From contig CAMYJJ010000055.1 of assembly GCA_947258735.1 (NCBI GenBank), positions 1 to 13,212 of the forward strand: a stretch of DNA of 13,212 nucleotides, read 5' to 3'. This stretch comes from Thermodesulfovibrionia bacterium (GTDB lineage: Bacteria; Nitrospirota; Thermodesulfovibrionia; UBA6902). Numbering within the stretch: the stretch's first letter is position 1; the number at the start of each line of letters is the position of its first letter. Below, one piece after another: positions 1 to 7,828 of this stretch. The translations under genes and the position numbers were made by a program. A model generated the notes under the pieces. That model was given only the letters and a program-made list of their open reading frames with translations. It did not search any database and was not told the origin of the DNA.

Positions 1-1
1 C

Positions 2-856
2 AGGCTGTGGCCAACTACCTTTCAACCATCAGAGCTTGCAAAGGTGGTGATGGTGATATTTCTCGCAGATTATATGGACAGGAATATTCACCGCATGAGG
101 GAGTTCACCTATGGTATTGCCATTCCTGTCGGCGTGATGCTGGTATTTCAGATGATCATAATCATGCAGCCTGACTTTGGAGCTGTTATGAGCCTGGGCA
201 TTCTTACCGTGTGTCTCCTGATACTCGGAGGGTCACGGCTAAGGCATATAGGGCTTCTGCTCCTCATCTCAATGCCGGCTGTCTATCTCCTTGTTTTTTC
301 ATCAGCCTACAGGATGAAAAGAATAATGTGTTTTACGGACCCCTGGAAAGACCCGTTTGGCTGCGGCTTCCAGCTTGTCCAGTCCTTTATTGCATTTGGA
401 AGGGGAAGCATCTTTGGTGTCGGACTGGGGGAAAGCAGGCAGAAACTTTATTTCCTGCCCGAGGTCCATACAGATTTTATTTTTTCAATAATCGGGGAGG
501 AACTGGGGCTGGTCGGTGTGTTTACTGTTGTTGGTGTATTCGTATGGCTATTTATCAAGGGAATTAAACTGGCGTCAGGGACTGAGGACCCCTTCGGCTA
601 TTTTCTTGCCATCGGCGTGACCCTGATGATAGGGGTTCAGGCGATTATAAACTTTGCGGTTTCAACGGGCTTGATGCCTACAAAAGGACTCCCGCTGCCA
701 TTTATCAGTTATGGAGGATCAGCACTGCTTATTAATATGGCGGCAGCCGGCATACTTATAAATATAGCGCAGAACAATCATGCAAGGCGCACAGAAATGG
801 ACACGCCTTCGCAAAGTCAAACGTTGCGAAACAATTATATAAGAAGGATGCGATGA
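2..856 (+). CDS. ftsW: FtsW, septal peptidoglycan glycosyltransferase (SEDS family), 5' truncated by window edge
   Basis: The reading frame is open from base 2, so the gene starts left of the window; about 284 C-terminal residues are present. FtsW is a polytopic inner-membrane SEDS protein that polymerises lipid II into glycan strands at the septum with its partner class B PBP. Family motifs visible: FQPSELAK near the left edge, the loop GVGLGESRQKLYFLPEVHTD followed by FIFSIIGEELG, and near the end TGLMPTKGLPLPFISYGGS. Several hydrophobic helices alternate with these loops. A hydrophilic, basic cytoplasmic tail ends the protein. The stop overlaps the murG start (ATGA), implying translational coupling. 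FtsW rather than RodA is chosen because of the dcw context and because murG follows directly. Confidence 0.95.
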   Translation, partial: RLWPTTFQPSELAKVVMVIFLADYMDRNIHRMREFTYGIAIPVGVMLVFQMIIIMQPDFGAVMSLGILTVCLLILGGSRLRHIGLLLLISMPAVYLLVFSSAYRMKRIMCFTDPWKDPFGCGFQLVQSFIAFGRGSIFGVGLGESRQKLYFLPEVHTDFIFSIIGEELGLVGVFTVVGVFVWLFIKGIKLASGTEDPFGYFLAIGVTLMIGVQAIINFAVSTGLMPTKGLPLPFISYGGSALLINMAAAGILINIAQNNHARRTEMDTPSQSQTLRNNYIRRMR

Positions 857-2010
857 AGATAGTTATTGCAGGAGGAGGAACAGGAGGTCATATTTTCCCC
901 GCCCTGGCCATTGCCAGAGCACTGAAAAAAACTATTCCCAATGTATCTATTACGTTTGTAGGTACGGTAAGAGGCATTGAGTCAAAGATAATACCGAAAG
1001 AGGGATATGATATACGGTTTATCCGATCAGAAGGGCTGGTCGGCAAAGGACTCTCCAGCACAGTCAGGTCTGTATCAAGACTGCCCCTGTCATTAATGGA
1101 CTCCCGCAGGATCCTCAAAGATATACATCCTGATCTCGTTATGGGTGTGGGGGGATACAGTTCAGGCCCCCTTGTTTTGAGTGCAAAACTCATGGGTATT
1201 CCATCGATCATACATGAACAGAATACCCTCCCGGGGCTTACCAACAAGATACTCGGGAAGTTCGTAGATACGGTTGCTGTTACCTATCATGAAAGCATGA
1301 AATTCTTTCCCTCTGAAAAAACATATTTGACGGGCAATCCTGTGCGGGAAGATATACTGAAAGGCAGCAGGGACAGGGGCTGTAACACCTTCAGCCTTGA
1401 CACGAACCGTTTTACCATATTCATATTTGGAGGGAGTTCCGGGGCCAGTAATATAAACCATGCGGTAAGTGAATCTCTTGTGCATCTTGAGCGGTTCAGG
1501 GAGAATATACAGTTTTTACATCAGACAGGAGAAAAGGACCTTGAGGCGGTGAAAGAGGTGTATAACTCAAAAGGGTTTAAGGGAACAGTCCTGCCCTTTG
1601 CGTATGAAATGGCAGATGCCTATGCAGTCGCAGACCTGATTATCTCTCGCGCAGGAGCGACCACCCTCGCCGAGTTAACAGCCTGCGGCAAGGCCGCCAT
1701 ACTTGTTCCCTACCCGCATGCAGCGGGAAACCATCAGGAGATCAATGCCAGGAAACTCTGGGACATTGGTGCGGCACAGATGATTCTGGACAGGGAGTTG
1801 AACGGTAAGACACTGTCCAGCATGATCAGTCATTTGCTGGAGGACCCTGAAGCAATCGGAGAAATGGAAAGGACCAGTCAATCACTTGGCAGTTCTGAAG
1901 CGACAAAAAAGGTTATTGAATTGATGATGGGTCTTTTAAAAAAAAAGGTAAAAGGCAGAGCTCATATCACAGATCACAGAACACAGACAACAGATGAACT
2001 GACAGTGTGA
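853..2010 (+). CDS. murG: MurG, UDP-GlcNAc:undecaprenyl-PP-MurNAc-pentapeptide GlcNAc transferase
   Basis: MurG adds GlcNAc to lipid I to form lipid II at the inner face of the cytoplasmic membrane. This is a GT-B glycosyltransferase of 385 residues. The N-terminal glycine-rich loop GGGTGGH is at residues 7-13. The C-terminal UDP-GlcNAc domain shows FGGSSGASNIN, SRAGATTLAEL and PYPHAAGNHQEINA, all family signatures. The start codon overlaps the ftsW stop by 4 bases. The last 15 or so residues (from residue 371, ending TTDELTV) are not typical MurG: they are encoded by a degenerate 7-bp tandem repeat that runs into the stop codon, so the ancestral C-terminus was probably shorter. murC follows after 20 bases. 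Confidence 0.96.
   Translation: MKIVIAGGGTGGHIFPALAIARALKKTIPNVSITFVGTVRGIESKIIPKEGYDIRFIRSEGLVGKGLSSTVRSVSRLPLSLMDSRRILKDIHPDLVMGVGGYSSGPLVLSAKLMGIPSIIHEQNTLPGLTNKILGKFVDTVAVTYHESMKFFPSEKTYLTGNPVREDILKGSRDRGCNTFSLDTNRFTIFIFGGSSGASNINHAVSESLVHLERFRENIQFLHQTGEKDLEAVKEVYNSKGFKGTVLPFAYEMADAYAVADLIISRAGATTLAELTACGKAAILVPYPHAAGNHQEINARKLWDIGAAQMILDRELNGKTLSSMISHLLEDPEAIGEMERTSQSLGSSEATKKVIELMMGLLKKKVKGRAHITDHRTQTTDELTV
1966..2000 (+). repeat. Degenerate 7-bp tandem repeat at the 3' end of murG
   Basis: Consecutive 7-mers ATCACAG, ATCACAG, AACACAG and ACAACAG run from 1966 to 1993, followed by a decayed unit (ATGAACT). Because 7 is not a multiple of 3, the same unit is read in shifting frames and yields a polar tail rich in His, Thr and Gln. 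It is one of three 7-bp-period tracts of unrelated sequence in this dcw cluster (see 3093 and 4560). Confidence 0.75.
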
Positions 2011-2030
2011 TGATGAGACACTGATATTAA

Positions 2031-3452
2031 ATGTATAAAAAATTTGAAAGTGTACATTTTGTAGGAATAGGGGGAATCGGCATGAGCGGCATAGCAGAGG
2101 TGCTGAATAACCTCGGATATAATGTCCACGGCTCAGACCTGCGTGAAACCGAAACGACGAGGCGATTAAGGGACCTGGGTATCAATATAAAGACCGGGCA
2201 CCATGCTGATAATCTTACGAATGCCGATGTAGTCGTCACATCCTCTGCAGTCTCTCCTGACAATCCAGAAGTTGCGGCGGCCAGAAAACTGTCCATACCG
2301 GTAATTCCCAGGGCAGAAATGCTTGCTGAACTTGCACGGCTTAAATATGCGGTCCTTGTTGCGGGCGCGCACGGCAAGACCACAACCACATCATTGATTG
2401 CAAGCGTGCTTGGGGACGGTGCCTTTGATCCTACGGTTGTTATTGGAGGCAAATTAAAAGGTATGGGAAGCAATGCAAGGCTGGGGCAGGGAGAATTTCT
2501 GGTTGCTGAAGCTGACGAGAGTGACGGGTCATTTCTAAAACTCTCCCCTACCATTGCCATAGTGACAAACATCGACAGGGAACACATGGATTATTTCAAA
2601 AGCATTGATGAAATAAAAAACGCCTTTCTTTCATTTATCAATAAAGTCCCTTTTTACGGGCTCTGTATTTTAAACGGGGACAATGAATACATGAAAGAGA
2701 TTATGCCTAACGTGGGAAGAAGGTTTATCACGTACGGGATAAGCGAAGGGCTGGACCTTGTCGCAAAGAATATCCGGTCAGAAGGGTTTAATGCGGTTTT
2801 TGATGCGGAGCTCAACGGACAACTTCTCGGAACATTTGAGGTGCCGCTTGCAGGGGAGCACAACATCAGTAACAGCATCGCTGCTATTGCTGTTGCAAAC
2901 GAGTTGGGTATGGATGTTGAGGGTATTAAAAAAGCGTTGAAAAATTTCAGCGGTGTTCAGAGACGGCTTGAGATGAAAGGATCGAAAAACGGTATTGAGG
3001 TAATTGATGACTATGGACATCATCCCGCAGAGATTGTAGCAACGCTGCGGGCTGTGAAGGAAGCAATGCGTCAGAACAAAGATCGACAAGCGACGAATAA
3101 CGAACAACGGACAACGGACAACGGACGACTGGTCGTTCTGTTTCAGCCTCACCGGTACTCAAGAACAAGGGACCTGCTGGAAGAATTTATTGATGCTTTC
3201 GGCGATGCCGACAGGGTCTTGTTAATGGACATATATTCAGCAGGGGAAAAACCGTTGCCGGGGGTAAATTCTGAATTGCTCTGCAGGGGAATCATAGAGA
3301 CAGGCGTGGATGTTGAATATATTGATGACAGGGACCAGGTTCAGGGCCGTCTTGTTATGGATTTAAAAAAAGGTGATATTCTGCTTACCCTCGGTGCAGG
3401 AGATGTATGGAAGGAAGGGGAAACGTTTATGAGAGCTGGTAACAGCGGATGA
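2031..3452 (+). CDS. murC: MurC, UDP-N-acetylmuramate--L-alanine ligase
   Basis: Cytoplasmic ATP-dependent Mur ligase that adds L-Ala to UDP-MurNAc, 473 residues. The N-terminal UDP-binding motif HFVGIGGIGMSG is at residues 9-20, the ATP P-loop GAHGKTTTT at 112-120, and the central region carries EADESDGSF and TNIDREHMDY. The C-terminal domain carries VIDDYGHHPAEI near 324-335 and LFQPHRYSRTRD from about 370. Between residues 350 and 366 there is an extra polar stretch absent from E. coli MurC, encoded by a 7-bp tandem repeat (3093-3127). It lies in the short link before the conserved LVxLFQPHR strand and keeps the frame. The start has only a weak ribosome binding site, so coupling to murG is likely. 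A palindromic repeat follows the stop. Confidence 0.96.
   Translation: MYKKFESVHFVGIGGIGMSGIAEVLNNLGYNVHGSDLRETETTRRLRDLGINIKTGHHADNLTNADVVVTSSAVSPDNPEVAAARKLSIPVIPRAEMLAELARLKYAVLVAGAHGKTTTTSLIASVLGDGAFDPTVVIGGKLKGMGSNARLGQGEFLVAEADESDGSFLKLSPTIAIVTNIDREHMDYFKSIDEIKNAFLSFINKVPFYGLCILNGDNEYMKEIMPNVGRRFITYGISEGLDLVAKNIRSEGFNAVFDAELNGQLLGTFEVPLAGEHNISNSIAAIAVANELGMDVEGIKKALKNFSGVQRRLEMKGSKNGIEVIDDYGHHPAEIVATLRAVKEAMRQNKDRQATNNEQRTTDNGRLVVLFQPHRYSRTRDLLEEFIDAFGDADRVLLMDIYSAGEKPLPGVNSELLCRGIIETGVDVEYIDDRDQVQGRLVMDLKKGDILLTLGAGDVWKEGETFMRAGNSG
3093..3127 (+). repeat. Degenerate 7-bp tandem repeat inside murC
   Basis: Five consecutive 7-mers are visible: ACGAATA, ACGAACA, ACGGACA, ACGGACA, ACGGACG. 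The 35-bp tract lies within the reading frame and encodes about residues 355-366 of MurC, a Thr/Asn/Gln/Arg-rich loop. With flanking bases the apparent insertion relative to E. coli MurC is about 16 residues and keeps the reading frame. Confidence 0.85.
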
Positions 3453-3483
3453 TGCGTAATGAAAATGAAAGAATCACAATTGT

Positions 3484-3567
3484 CGTCATACCCGTGAAAG
3501 CGGGTATCCAGATGTCTGTGACTGTTATTAAGACTGGATTCCCGATAAAGAATCCCGGGAATGACGG
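3484..3567. repeat. Palindromic REP/MITE-like element A (murC-murB gap)
   Basis: The outer ends are complementary (CGTCATACCCG at 3484 against CGGGAATGACG ending at 3566). Each half is itself a hairpin: ACCCG/CGGGT around TGAAAG on the left, ATTCCCG/CGGGAAT on the right. This GTCATTCCCG-type two-hairpin layout is a common dispersed repeat in environmental genomes. Element B at 7687 and the half-element near 10998 look related. Confidence 0.75.
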
Positions 3568-3601
3568 ATAAAGAATTATAAACAATTAATAATATAAAAA
3601 A

Positions 3602-4555
3602 ATGATTGATCTGGAACATAAACTTAAACAAAACTTTAATGGTGAACTGAGGTTTAATGAGCCGATGTCTGACCATACATCCCTTAAAATAGGAGGGCCT
3701 GTAGAAGTAATGGCATTTCCTGAAGACCCGCTCTCATTACGGAACATCCTTTTTGTTGCCAATGAAGAAGGGATTCCTGTGCATGTTTTCGGGGCAGGTA
3801 CAAACCTGCTGGTCAGTGATAAAGGCATCAATGGCCTGGCCATATCACTGAAGGCATTTGGTACTATCGAGGTTGTTCATTCCCGTACATCCCAGCCTGC
3901 AGATGAGCGTAAAGAAGAAATTCAGGAACAGGATGTGACACTTTTTGTTGGCTCCGGGGTCCCCCTTGCAAAGCTGATAAATTATACACGTCAGAATGGA
4001 TACGCGGGACTGGAAGCGTTGAGCGGGATCCCTGGTCTTATGGGAGGTGCTGTATATATGAATGCCGGCTCTTTTGGTACAGAGATGAAGGATGTGATAG
4101 ATGCTGTTGCGATCATGAGTAAAGAGGGACATTTAATAATACTTGAAAAGGATAAACTTGATTTTTCCTACCGGAAATCGGGTCTTCCTGATAACTCAAT
4201 AATATTAAGTGCAAACATAAGTCTGAACAGGGACAATCCCGATGCAATAGAAAGACGTACAAAAGAATGTATGACAAGGAAAAAAGAGACCCAGCCACTT
4301 GCCGGGTTATCGGCCGGGTGTGTCTTTATGAACCCTGAAGGAGATTATGCGGGAAGATTGATAGAAGAAGCGGGATGCAAGGGAATGTCCTCAGGAAATG
4401 TTGAGGTGAGCTCGCTGCATGCCAATTATTTTATTAACAAAGGCGGAGCTTCATGCGCTGACTATATAAAACTGATGACTTCAGTCAGGGAAAAGGTCCT
4501 GCACAGCAGCGGAATCACCCTTGAACCTGAGATTCATATGGTAGGAGAGGTGTAA
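3602..4555 (+). CDS. murB: MurB, UDP-N-acetylenolpyruvoylglucosamine reductase (type II-like)
   Basis: FAD- and NADPH-dependent cytoplasmic enzyme that reduces the enolpyruvyl group to give UDP-MurNAc; 317 residues. Motifs: HTSLKIGGPVEV (25-36) and GAGTNLLVSD (64-73) for FAD binding, GLEALSGIPGLMGGAVYMNAG in the FAD domain, FSYRKSG (188-194), and the C-terminal ITLEPEIHMVG with the expected catalytic Glu at 310. The residue that is the proton-donating Ser in E. coli (Ser229, in GSFFKNP) is Cys240 here (SAGCVFMNP). A thiol could serve the same role, and I believe natural Cys variants exist, but this should be checked. Length and motif layout suggest the shorter type II enzymes. A 7-bp repeat tract and ddl follow. 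Confidence 0.95.
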   Translation: MIDLEHKLKQNFNGELRFNEPMSDHTSLKIGGPVEVMAFPEDPLSLRNILFVANEEGIPVHVFGAGTNLLVSDKGINGLAISLKAFGTIEVVHSRTSQPADERKEEIQEQDVTLFVGSGVPLAKLINYTRQNGYAGLEALSGIPGLMGGAVYMNAGSFGTEMKDVIDAVAIMSKEGHLIILEKDKLDFSYRKSGLPDNSIILSANISLNRDNPDAIERRTKECMTRKKETQPLAGLSAGCVFMNPEGDYAGRLIEEAGCKGMSSGNVEVSSLHANYFINKGGASCADYIKLMTSVREKVLHSSGITLEPEIHMVGEV

Positions 4556-4559
4556 AAAA

Positions 4560-4594
4560 AATTAAGAATTATGAATTACGAATTAAGAATTATG
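4560..4594 (+). repeat. Degenerate 7-bp tandem repeat in the murB-ddl gap
   Basis: Five consecutive 7-mers of form AATTANG: AATTAAG, AATTATG, AATTACG, AATTAAG, AATTATG. The tract starts 5 bases after the murB stop and fills about half of the short gap before ddl. Same period and copy number as the tract inside murC but unrelated in sequence. Confidence 0.85.
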
Positions 4595-4631
4595 GAAGAT
4601 GAAATGTACTTCGTTTACATAAGGTGAAATT

Positions 4632-5606
4632 ATGAGTAAGGGATTGGTTACAAAAAAGAGAATCGGTGTTTTAATGGGAGGGCTGTCTGCTGAACGTGAC
4701 ATATCTATGAGAAGCGGACTGGCAATATACCAGAACCTTCAGGAAATGGGCTATGACGCAGTTCTCATTGATGTGGGAAAAGACATAGCCAGTGTCATTA
4801 AAAAGGAAAAGGTGAAAGTAGCATTCCTTGCCCTGCATGGTGGCATGGGAGAAGACGGCTCTATTCAGGGACTGCTTGAAACACTGGGACTTCCTTATAC
4901 AGGGTCAGGCGTCCTTGCATCGGCTCTGGCAATGGACAAGGAGGCATCAAAGAAGATCTTTGCCTATCACGGTCTTCCCTTCGCGCCTTTTATGGTAGTC
5001 AGGAAAGGTAAGGGTGCAAAAAAGGGAAAAGCAAAGGCTGTTAACTTCGCGGTTCCGGGTGTATTTGATTTTCCTGATTTTCCCGTTCCGCCGTTTGAAC
5101 TGCCCTGGGTAGTCAAACCCGTATCTGAAGGGTCCAGCATCGGAGTGTCCATAGTTAAAGAGGAAGCTGAACTTGTTCCCTGTCTGGAAAAGACCTTTGC
5201 TCTTGATGCAAGAGTGATGGTTGAGAAATTTATTAAAGGCAAGGAGCTGCATATAGGCATCATAGGCGACAGGGTTATGGGGGGGGTTGAAGTGAGACCG
5301 TCTCTGGAGTTTTACAACTACGAAGCGAAGTATACTTCAGGCCTGACTGACTATATTATTCCGCCAGAGGTAGATGAGGGTATATATAGAAAGACATGTG
5401 AACTGGCTGTACAGGCACATATGGCCCTTGGATGCTCAGGAGTAAGCAGGGTGGATTTCAGGATTGATGAAGACAATGCCCCTTACCTGCTTGAGGTAAA
5501 TACTCTTCCCGGGATGACCACAACAAGTCTCATCCCCAAGATTGCACAATCAGAGGGCATGAGTTTTAAACATATTATTGAGGAGATTATACGGCATGCG
5601 CTCTAA
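4632..5606 (+). CDS. ddl: Ddl, D-alanine--D-alanine ligase
   Basis: ATP-grasp ligase joining two D-Ala for the pentapeptide stem; 324 residues. Motifs: GVLMGGLSAERDISMRSG (12-29), ALHGGMGEDGSIQG (67-80), VKPVSEGSSIGVS (161-173), the omega-loop YNYEAKYTSG whose Tyr is typical of D-Ala-D-Ala (not D-Ala-D-Lac) enzymes, and the Mg-binding LLEVNTLPGMTTTSL near the end. The region between about 125 and 157 is longer than in E. coli DdlB and has a Lys/Ala/Gly-rich part followed by a Phe/Pro-rich part; it lies between the N-terminal and central domains. The start is supported by AAGGTG about 6 bases upstream. The 3' end overlaps ftsQ by 11 bases. Confidence 0.95.
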   Translation: MSKGLVTKKRIGVLMGGLSAERDISMRSGLAIYQNLQEMGYDAVLIDVGKDIASVIKKEKVKVAFLALHGGMGEDGSIQGLLETLGLPYTGSGVLASALAMDKEASKKIFAYHGLPFAPFMVVRKGKGAKKGKAKAVNFAVPGVFDFPDFPVPPFELPWVVKPVSEGSSIGVSIVKEEAELVPCLEKTFALDARVMVEKFIKGKELHIGIIGDRVMGGVEVRPSLEFYNYEAKYTSGLTDYIIPPEVDEGIYRKTCELAVQAHMALGCSGVSRVDFRIDEDNAPYLLEVNTLPGMTTTSLIPKIAQSEGMSFKHIIEEIIRHAL

Positions 5607-6378
5607 AACAAGGAAGCCAAGGAAGAAACGCAGGGCAGCATACAGGCGCGGAGAGAAAGCTGCCATTTTATTCAAAAGGGGCACCATGGTCCTGCTGGCT
5701 GTTGTTATTGCCGCTGCTTCAGTGCTGGGGGTAAAGGCGCTTTCATACCAGTTTGGCATACATGATATTCAGATAATCGGGAATTACCATCTTGGAAAGA
5801 AAGATGTGATAAGCAGTTCAGAAATAGATATGGGTGAGCCGCTGCTGAGAATCAGCCTGAGGGAAATTGAAGATAGACTTGAGCAGAACCCCTGGATCAA
5901 AAAGGCGTTTATAAAAAAACAGCTTCCCGAAACGCTGCTCATAAAAATTGAAGAGGCCGAGCCAATGGCCCTGTTACGTTTGAAGAAGCGTTTGTATCTG
6001 ATGGATGGTGATGGCGAACTTCTTGAGAAACTGAAAGGTGACGGAGTTCCCTTTCTGCCGGTAATAAAGAACATTAACCCAAAGAAAAAAGAAGATATGA
6101 AAGAGGCACTGAAACTCGTCGCCGCACTGAATGACAGGCACATTATTGCTAACAGGGATTCCATCGAGATAGGGCTCGAAACATATGGCCTGAAAATGAA
6201 TATGGATGGAGAGTTAATAAAAATCGGCTATGGTAATTATTCTGCAAAATTTGACCGGTGGATGGCGCTTGAGCCCGAAATAAGGAAAAAGGGAGTGCCT
6301 ATTAAATATGTTGATCTGAGATTCAAGGACTCGGTTATTGTAAAACCTTTAAATAACGTAAAGGGGAAATCTTCTTAA
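5596..6378 (+). CDS. ftsQ: FtsQ, divisome protein with POTRA domain
   Basis: Bitopic inner-membrane division protein that scaffolds FtsB and FtsL. From the ATG at 5596 the protein is 260 residues: a very basic cytoplasmic N-terminus, one membrane helix at about residues 30-50 (hydrophobic run from TMVLLAVV), then a POTRA domain starting IHDIQIIGNYHLGKKDV and containing the typical LEQNPWIKKAFIKKQLPETLLIKI. I chose this ATG because GAGGAG lies 10 bases upstream; an in-frame TTG at 5578 would add 6 residues with no better site. It overlaps the end of ddl, so the pair is probably translationally coupled. Sequence is weakly conserved in this family; position between ddl and ftsA supports the call. 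Confidence 0.9.
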   Translation: MRSKTRKPRKKRRAAYRRGEKAAILFKRGTMVLLAVVIAAASVLGVKALSYQFGIHDIQIIGNYHLGKKDVISSSEIDMGEPLLRISLREIEDRLEQNPWIKKAFIKKQLPETLLIKIEEAEPMALLRLKKRLYLMDGDGELLEKLKGDGVPFLPVIKNINPKKKEDMKEALKLVAALNDRHIIANRDSIEIGLETYGLKMNMDGELIKIGYGNYSAKFDRWMALEPEIRKKGVPIKYVDLRFKDSVIVKPLNNVKGKSS

Positions 6379-6409
6379 TATGCATTTTGGATTTATTAAA
6401 GAAGTTGCG

Positions 6410-7657
6410 ATGAAACATGAAAAACTGATAGTCGGCCTTGACGTTGGCACAACCAAGGTCAGTGCTGTAGTAGGTGAGGTGAACGCGAACGGCGGTGAAA
6501 AAGGCGATCTGCCCGGAGGCATAAAAATTCTGGGAACAGGCACATCGCCTTCCAAAGGTATCAGAAAGGGAGTGGTGACCAATATTGAGAGCTCGGCCGC
6601 ATCTATCAGAGAGGCGGTAAGAGAAGCTGAACATGCTACGGGCATCCACATAAATGCTGTGCATCTCGGGATAACCGGCGGACATATGAACTGTATATCC
6701 AGCCATGGAGTCATAGCGGTTAAGGAAAAAGAAATAGGTCAGAAAGAAATTGACAGTGTTATTGATTCAGCAAAGGCAGTAGCTATCCCCTTTGACAGGG
6801 AGATACTGCATGTTATTCCGGAAGGCTATGCTGTTAATGGACAGGAGGGAATTACCGACCCCCGCGGAATGGGCGGGGTGCGTCTTGAGACCAATGTCCA
6901 GATCGTCAGCGGTGATGCAACATCCATCCACAATCTCATAAGGAGTTGTGAGAAAGCAGGGCTTGAGGTGATCGAAGCTGTGTACCAGCCTCTGGCTTCG
7001 GCCGATGCCATTCTTACGGAAGATGAAAAAGAACTGGGTGTGGCATTGATCGATATTGGTGGAGGTACAACCGAAGTATCATTTTTCCGGGAGGGCAGTT
7101 TCTGCCATTCTGCTGTTCTGGCCATAGGCGGCAACAATTTTACAAATGATATCGCTATCGGGCTGAGAATTTCTACACAGGAAGCAGAATATATAAAGAA
7201 AAAATATGGATGCACCTTATTGACCATGACAAAGGATGACGAGGAAATTGAGATAGGGTATGAGGAGGGGAGTACAACCCGCAGGATCCCAAGACGTTAT
7301 CTTGTTGAGATAGTACAGCCAAGGGCAGAAGAGCTTTTCACCCTGATCAGGGAAGAACTCGTTGCAAAAGGCCTGCAAAAGAGCCTGAATTCCGGAACGG
7401 TACTGACAGGAGGAGGGGTCCTTATGGAAGGAATGGATGTAATGGCTGAAAACATTCTGGAGCTGCCTGTACGAACAGGGAGTCCGGTCTGTAACGGAGG
7501 AGATGCCGGTATTAATGGCAACCCCAGCTATGCAACGGGACTCATGCTTTATGGAGCACAAGAACTATTACCCGAGTATGGTCCTGACAGGGAAGACCAT
7601 GGATTTCATGATACGATGTCAAAAATAAAAAGCTGGATGAGCGGTAAATTTAAATAA
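6410..7657 (+). CDS. ftsA: FtsA, actin-like membrane tether for FtsZ
   Basis: Actin-fold ATPase that anchors the Z ring to the membrane and recruits later division proteins. Visible motifs: VGLDVGTTKVSAVVGEV at the N-terminus (phosphate 1), LHVIPEGYAVNGQEGI in the 1C domain, LIDIGGGTTEVSFF (phosphate 2) and VLTGGGVLMEGM (adenosine motif). The last residues (MSKIKSWMSGKFK) fit the amphipathic membrane-targeting helix of FtsA. The ATG at 6410 gives the usual short lead before the first strand and has AAAGAAG about 6 bases upstream. An in-frame ATG at 6380 would add ten residues and cannot be excluded. 415 residues with the chosen start, normal for the family. Confidence 0.95.
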   Translation: MKHEKLIVGLDVGTTKVSAVVGEVNANGGEKGDLPGGIKILGTGTSPSKGIRKGVVTNIESSAASIREAVREAEHATGIHINAVHLGITGGHMNCISSHGVIAVKEKEIGQKEIDSVIDSAKAVAIPFDREILHVIPEGYAVNGQEGITDPRGMGGVRLETNVQIVSGDATSIHNLIRSCEKAGLEVIEAVYQPLASADAILTEDEKELGVALIDIGGGTTEVSFFREGSFCHSAVLAIGGNNFTNDIAIGLRISTQEAEYIKKKYGCTLLTMTKDDEEIEIGYEEGSTTRRIPRRYLVEIVQPRAEELFTLIREELVAKGLQKSLNSGTVLTGGGVLMEGMDVMAENILELPVRTGSPVCNGGDAGINGNPSYATGLMLYGAQELLPEYGPDREDHGFHDTMSKIKSWMSGKFK

Positions 7658-7686
7658 TGTATATGAAGCATAATCCTGGAATATTA

Positions 7687-7754
7687 GTCATTCCCGCAAG
7701 CGAAGCGCGTCGGGAATCGTTGTTGCAATATGATTCCGGACAAGCCGGAATGAC
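7687..7754. repeat. Palindromic REP/MITE-like element B (ftsA-ftsZ gap)
   Basis: Two hairpins with complementary outer ends GTCATTCC and GGAATGAC. Left hairpin pairs ATTCCCG (from 7690) with CGGGAAT (to 7717); right hairpin pairs ATTCCGG with CCGGAAT around a short loop. Same architecture as element A at 3484. It fills much of the ftsA-ftsZ gap and could act as an RNA hairpin or attenuator between the two genes, but this is inference. Confidence 0.75.
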
Positions 7755-7828
7755 AATCATGGAAAAGGAATTAAAACAAAAATATTTTTAATGATAAACA
7801 AAAATTTTAAACAGATAAGGAGGTCATT

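Noticed and set aside
3093..3127. Heptamer tracts as a CRISPR or phage attachment site
   Set aside because: Units are 7 bp with no spacers, tracts differ in sequence, and no cas, integrase or tRNA gene is nearby.
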